The notes beneath the pieces are model-generated. The model saw only the letters and a list, made by a program, of their open reading frames with translations, was not told where the DNA came from and did no database searches. Of a stretch of 15,219 nt of DNA, positions 13,767-15,219 are shown one piece after another (the first letter of the stretch is position 1; each line of letters opens with the position of its first letter). The position numbers were made by a program, and so were the translations under genes. The DNA is from CAZIRO01 sp964541595 (GTDB lineage Bacteria > Acidobacteriota > HRBIN11): NCBI GenBank assembly GCA_964541595.1, contig CAZIRO010000056.1, forward strand, positions 1 to 15,219, written 5' to 3'.

Positions 13767-14874
13767 CTATTTCTCCTTCTGGACGTTGCCCGCCATGGTT
13801 CCGCTGTTGTCCCGGATTGCGACGGGTCAGCAACCACACGAGCGCAATCCCCCCGAGTCCGTACTCCCACACCTGTGCGGTCCAGTGCACGAACGCCGAG
13901 AGGACACCGAGCACATCCCGCGTGTGGGCCTGCACCCACTGCGTGGCCAGTGTCCATGCCGCTTCCCAGGGACCGATGTTGAACAGGCCCTGCACCGGAA
14001 GGAACGCTGTGGCTTCCGCCGCCGTGATCGTCCAGATGAAAGACAGAATATCCAGGGCCGGCGCATGCGCATCCAGCGACCGGACAAAATGCGCGTACAG
14101 CACATACAGACTGCCGTACTTGCAACCGCGAATCAGTAGGGATACACCCAGCATGCGCAGCGGTCGATCCCGGCCGGACGTGCCGATATCCGCAAGTCCC
14201 CGGATCCATCGGGAAAACGCGGGAAACCGACGCCGGAGGATCCGCAGCAACCACCGATGGCGCATGTACGCCAGGGCGGCCAGCCATCTGCGCCACAGAC
14301 GGGCGGGGAGCAGGATCACCGTACCGGTGACCATCGTCAGACCCGCAGGGAGAATGAGTAACCATACACCGTGTGCAATGCGTGGACCGACCGCCCACCA
14401 GGCGATCCAGAGTACCACCGCGAGCGCCGCAATGTCCCAGACAAATGCCCAGATAAAACTCGCCCACGTCGCCGTTGCGGGAACGCGCAGCCGGTAATAC
14501 AACAACGCCGGATAGGAGAGACTCCCCGCGCGTGCGGGCAGGAGATCGACGGTGAAATTACGCACCAGCGTGACCAGAAACAGATCCGAATACCGCACCC
14601 GGGTGCCTGCGAGCAACCATCGGTACCGCCAGGTCCGACCCACAGCACCCGCCAGGCTGATGGCCGCATAGGCCAGCAGCGGTTCCCATGCCCACGCCTG
14701 CTGCCACAGTGCCCAGAGCGATGCGGGTCGATGGTGCAACAACCAGGCGAGAATCCCGATCGTCACAAGAGCGGAGAGTCCGATGGACCAGACCAACCGT
14801 CCCCACTGACCGGGAGAAACCACCGAACGTCGCTCGCGTACAGGGGTAACGGGTGAATACGGAAATGTCTTCAT
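13762..14874 (-). CDS. UPF0104/YbhN-like multi-pass membrane protein (LPG-synthase TM-domain family)
   Basis: 370 aa with about eight hydrophobic helices. The loop RNFTVDLLPARAGSLSYP (105-122) and the late FLPVQGLFNIGPWEAAW (291-307) match conserved regions of the family formed by the membrane half of MprF (lysylphosphatidylglycerol synthase/flippase) and by YbhN/AglD-type proteins. The cytosolic aminoacyl-transferase half is absent, so lipid or lipid-linked sugar translocation is a likely but inferred role. MKTFPYSPVT is chosen because helix 1 follows about 25 residues later; upstream in-frame sequence overlaps the preceding gene. The ribosome-binding site is weak. It lies 28 nt downstream of the partial gene and upstream of the sulfatase-fold gene. 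Confidence 0.8.
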   Translation of the reverse strand: MKTFPYSPVTPVRERRSVVSPGQWGRLVWSIGLSALVTIGILAWLLHHRPASLWALWQQAWAWEPLLAYAAISLAGAVGRTWRYRWLLAGTRVRYSDLFLVTLVRNFTVDLLPARAGSLSYPALLYYRLRVPATATWASFIWAFVWDIAALAVVLWIAWWAVGPRIAHGVWLLILPAGLTMVTGTVILLPARLWRRWLAALAYMRHRWLLRILRRRFPAFSRWIRGLADIGTSGRDRPLRMLGVSLLIRGCKYGSLYVLYAHFVRSLDAHAPALDILSFIWTITAAEATAFLPVQGLFNIGPWEAAWTLATQWVQAHTRDVLGVLSAFVHWTAQVWEYGLGGIALVWLLTRRNPGQQRNHGGQRPEGEIA

Positions 14875-14902
14875 CGGTATGCAACCACACGGGATGGAGT
14901 CC

Positions 14903-15219
14903 TCATGAGATCGGAACGATTTCCAGCTGGTATTCTTTGCGTTTGACGCGCAAATACAGGTTGGAAAGTCGGGACAAATCGGCAATTCGCGGAACAACGA
15001 ACACCCTGCCGGTGAGGAGTCCGCCCTGCCAGTAATGCACGTGATCATCGTCGTATACCGTTGCATTTTTCGCACGGATCTTCAGCGCCTGAAAAGCGTC
15101 GATGAGGCTATCCCGCCCGTACAGCACGACCGTACGTTGCGACCGTCGACGGGTCAGGCGGCATTCGTATCTGCGGTCCGCATCTGTGTCGGCGAGCCGT
15201 TCATCTCCCGTTGCGGGAA
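14903..15219 (-). CDS. Unrecognised protein, C-terminal part (truncated by the window edge)
   Basis: The minus-strand frame is open from the right edge to the TGA at 14903-14905, giving at least 104 codons. A GTG at 15127 could start a short 74-aa protein, but the frame continues upstream without a stop, so the gene probably begins outside the window. The visible part is soluble, mixed alpha/beta and basic, with a mid-region NATVYDDDHVHYWQGG and an end KRKEYQLEIVPIS. I do not recognise a family. It ends 28 nt before the flippase-like gene and is likely co-transcribed with it. Confidence 0.6.
   Translation of the reverse strand, partial: PATGDERLADTDADRRYECRLTRRRSQRTVVLYGRDSLIDAFQALKIRAKNATVYDDDHVHYWQGGLLTGRVFVVPRIADLSRLSNLYLRVKRKEYQLEIVPIS

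Noticed and set aside
13762..15075. Longer version of the flippase-like protein starting at 15075
   Set aside because: The extra N-terminus would overlap most of the upstream frame, is Cys/Ser-rich and does not look like family sequence; the start at 14874 fits the first helix better.

Overview
The window looks like chromosome from a Gram-negative, respiring bacterium of moderately high G+C (about 60% by eye). An OmpA-domain outer-membrane protein, a zf-HC2 anti-sigma factor with a periplasmic Spy/CpxP-like partner, and NuoABCD point that way. I see no transposase, integrase, phage gene, CRISPR array, tRNA or rRNA. The phylum cannot be fixed from this sequence. Many proteins are rich in Arg and Trp. 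Ribosome-binding sites are mostly strong (GGAGG-like), and GTG or TTG starts are used for plsX, nuoB, uppP and the sulfatase-fold gene.

Layout. 1-314: noncoding, with hairpins that could end the flanking transcripts. 315-1469 (minus): secreted protein with an N-terminal beta-rich region and a C-terminal OmpA peptidoglycan-binding domain, behind its own candidate promoter. 1658-3913 (minus): rpmF-plsX-fabH, the familiar ribosomal protein L32 / phospholipid / fatty-acid initiation operon. 3914-4216: divergent intergenic region with two candidate sigma70-type promoters whose -35 boxes almost touch. 4217-5517 (plus): DUF948-like membrane protein, frr (ribosome recycling factor) and a small cupin. 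5518-5582: convergent terminator hairpin.

5583-7252 (minus): an envelope-stress module of ECF sigma factor, zinc-finger anti-sigma factor (start overlapping the sigma gene by 74 nt) and Spy/CpxP-like protein. 7348-8208 (minus): uppP, undecaprenyl-diphosphate phosphatase. 8358-11305 (minus): nuoA-nuoB-nuoC-nuoD, the first four complex I genes, without the rest of the nuo set here. 11486-15219 (minus): a putative cell-surface locus of a sulfatase-fold membrane-anchored protein with Thr at the catalytic position, a UPF0104/YbhN-type multi-pass membrane protein, and the C-terminal end of an unrecognised protein.

Much of the window concerns the envelope: fatty acid and phospholipid initiation, undecaprenyl carrier recycling, peptidoglycan anchoring, envelope-stress sensing, and a probable surface-glycan or lipid-modification cluster. 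The features most worth following are the 13674-13766 array of GTGACG/CGTCAC repeats between the sulfatase-fold gene and the flippase-like gene, the Thr-for-Cys/Ser change in the sulfatase-fold protein with its glycosyltransferase-like tail, the insertion in NuoD, and several long GC-rich hairpins at gene ends that lack a T-tract. No clear new defence or mobile system is visible.
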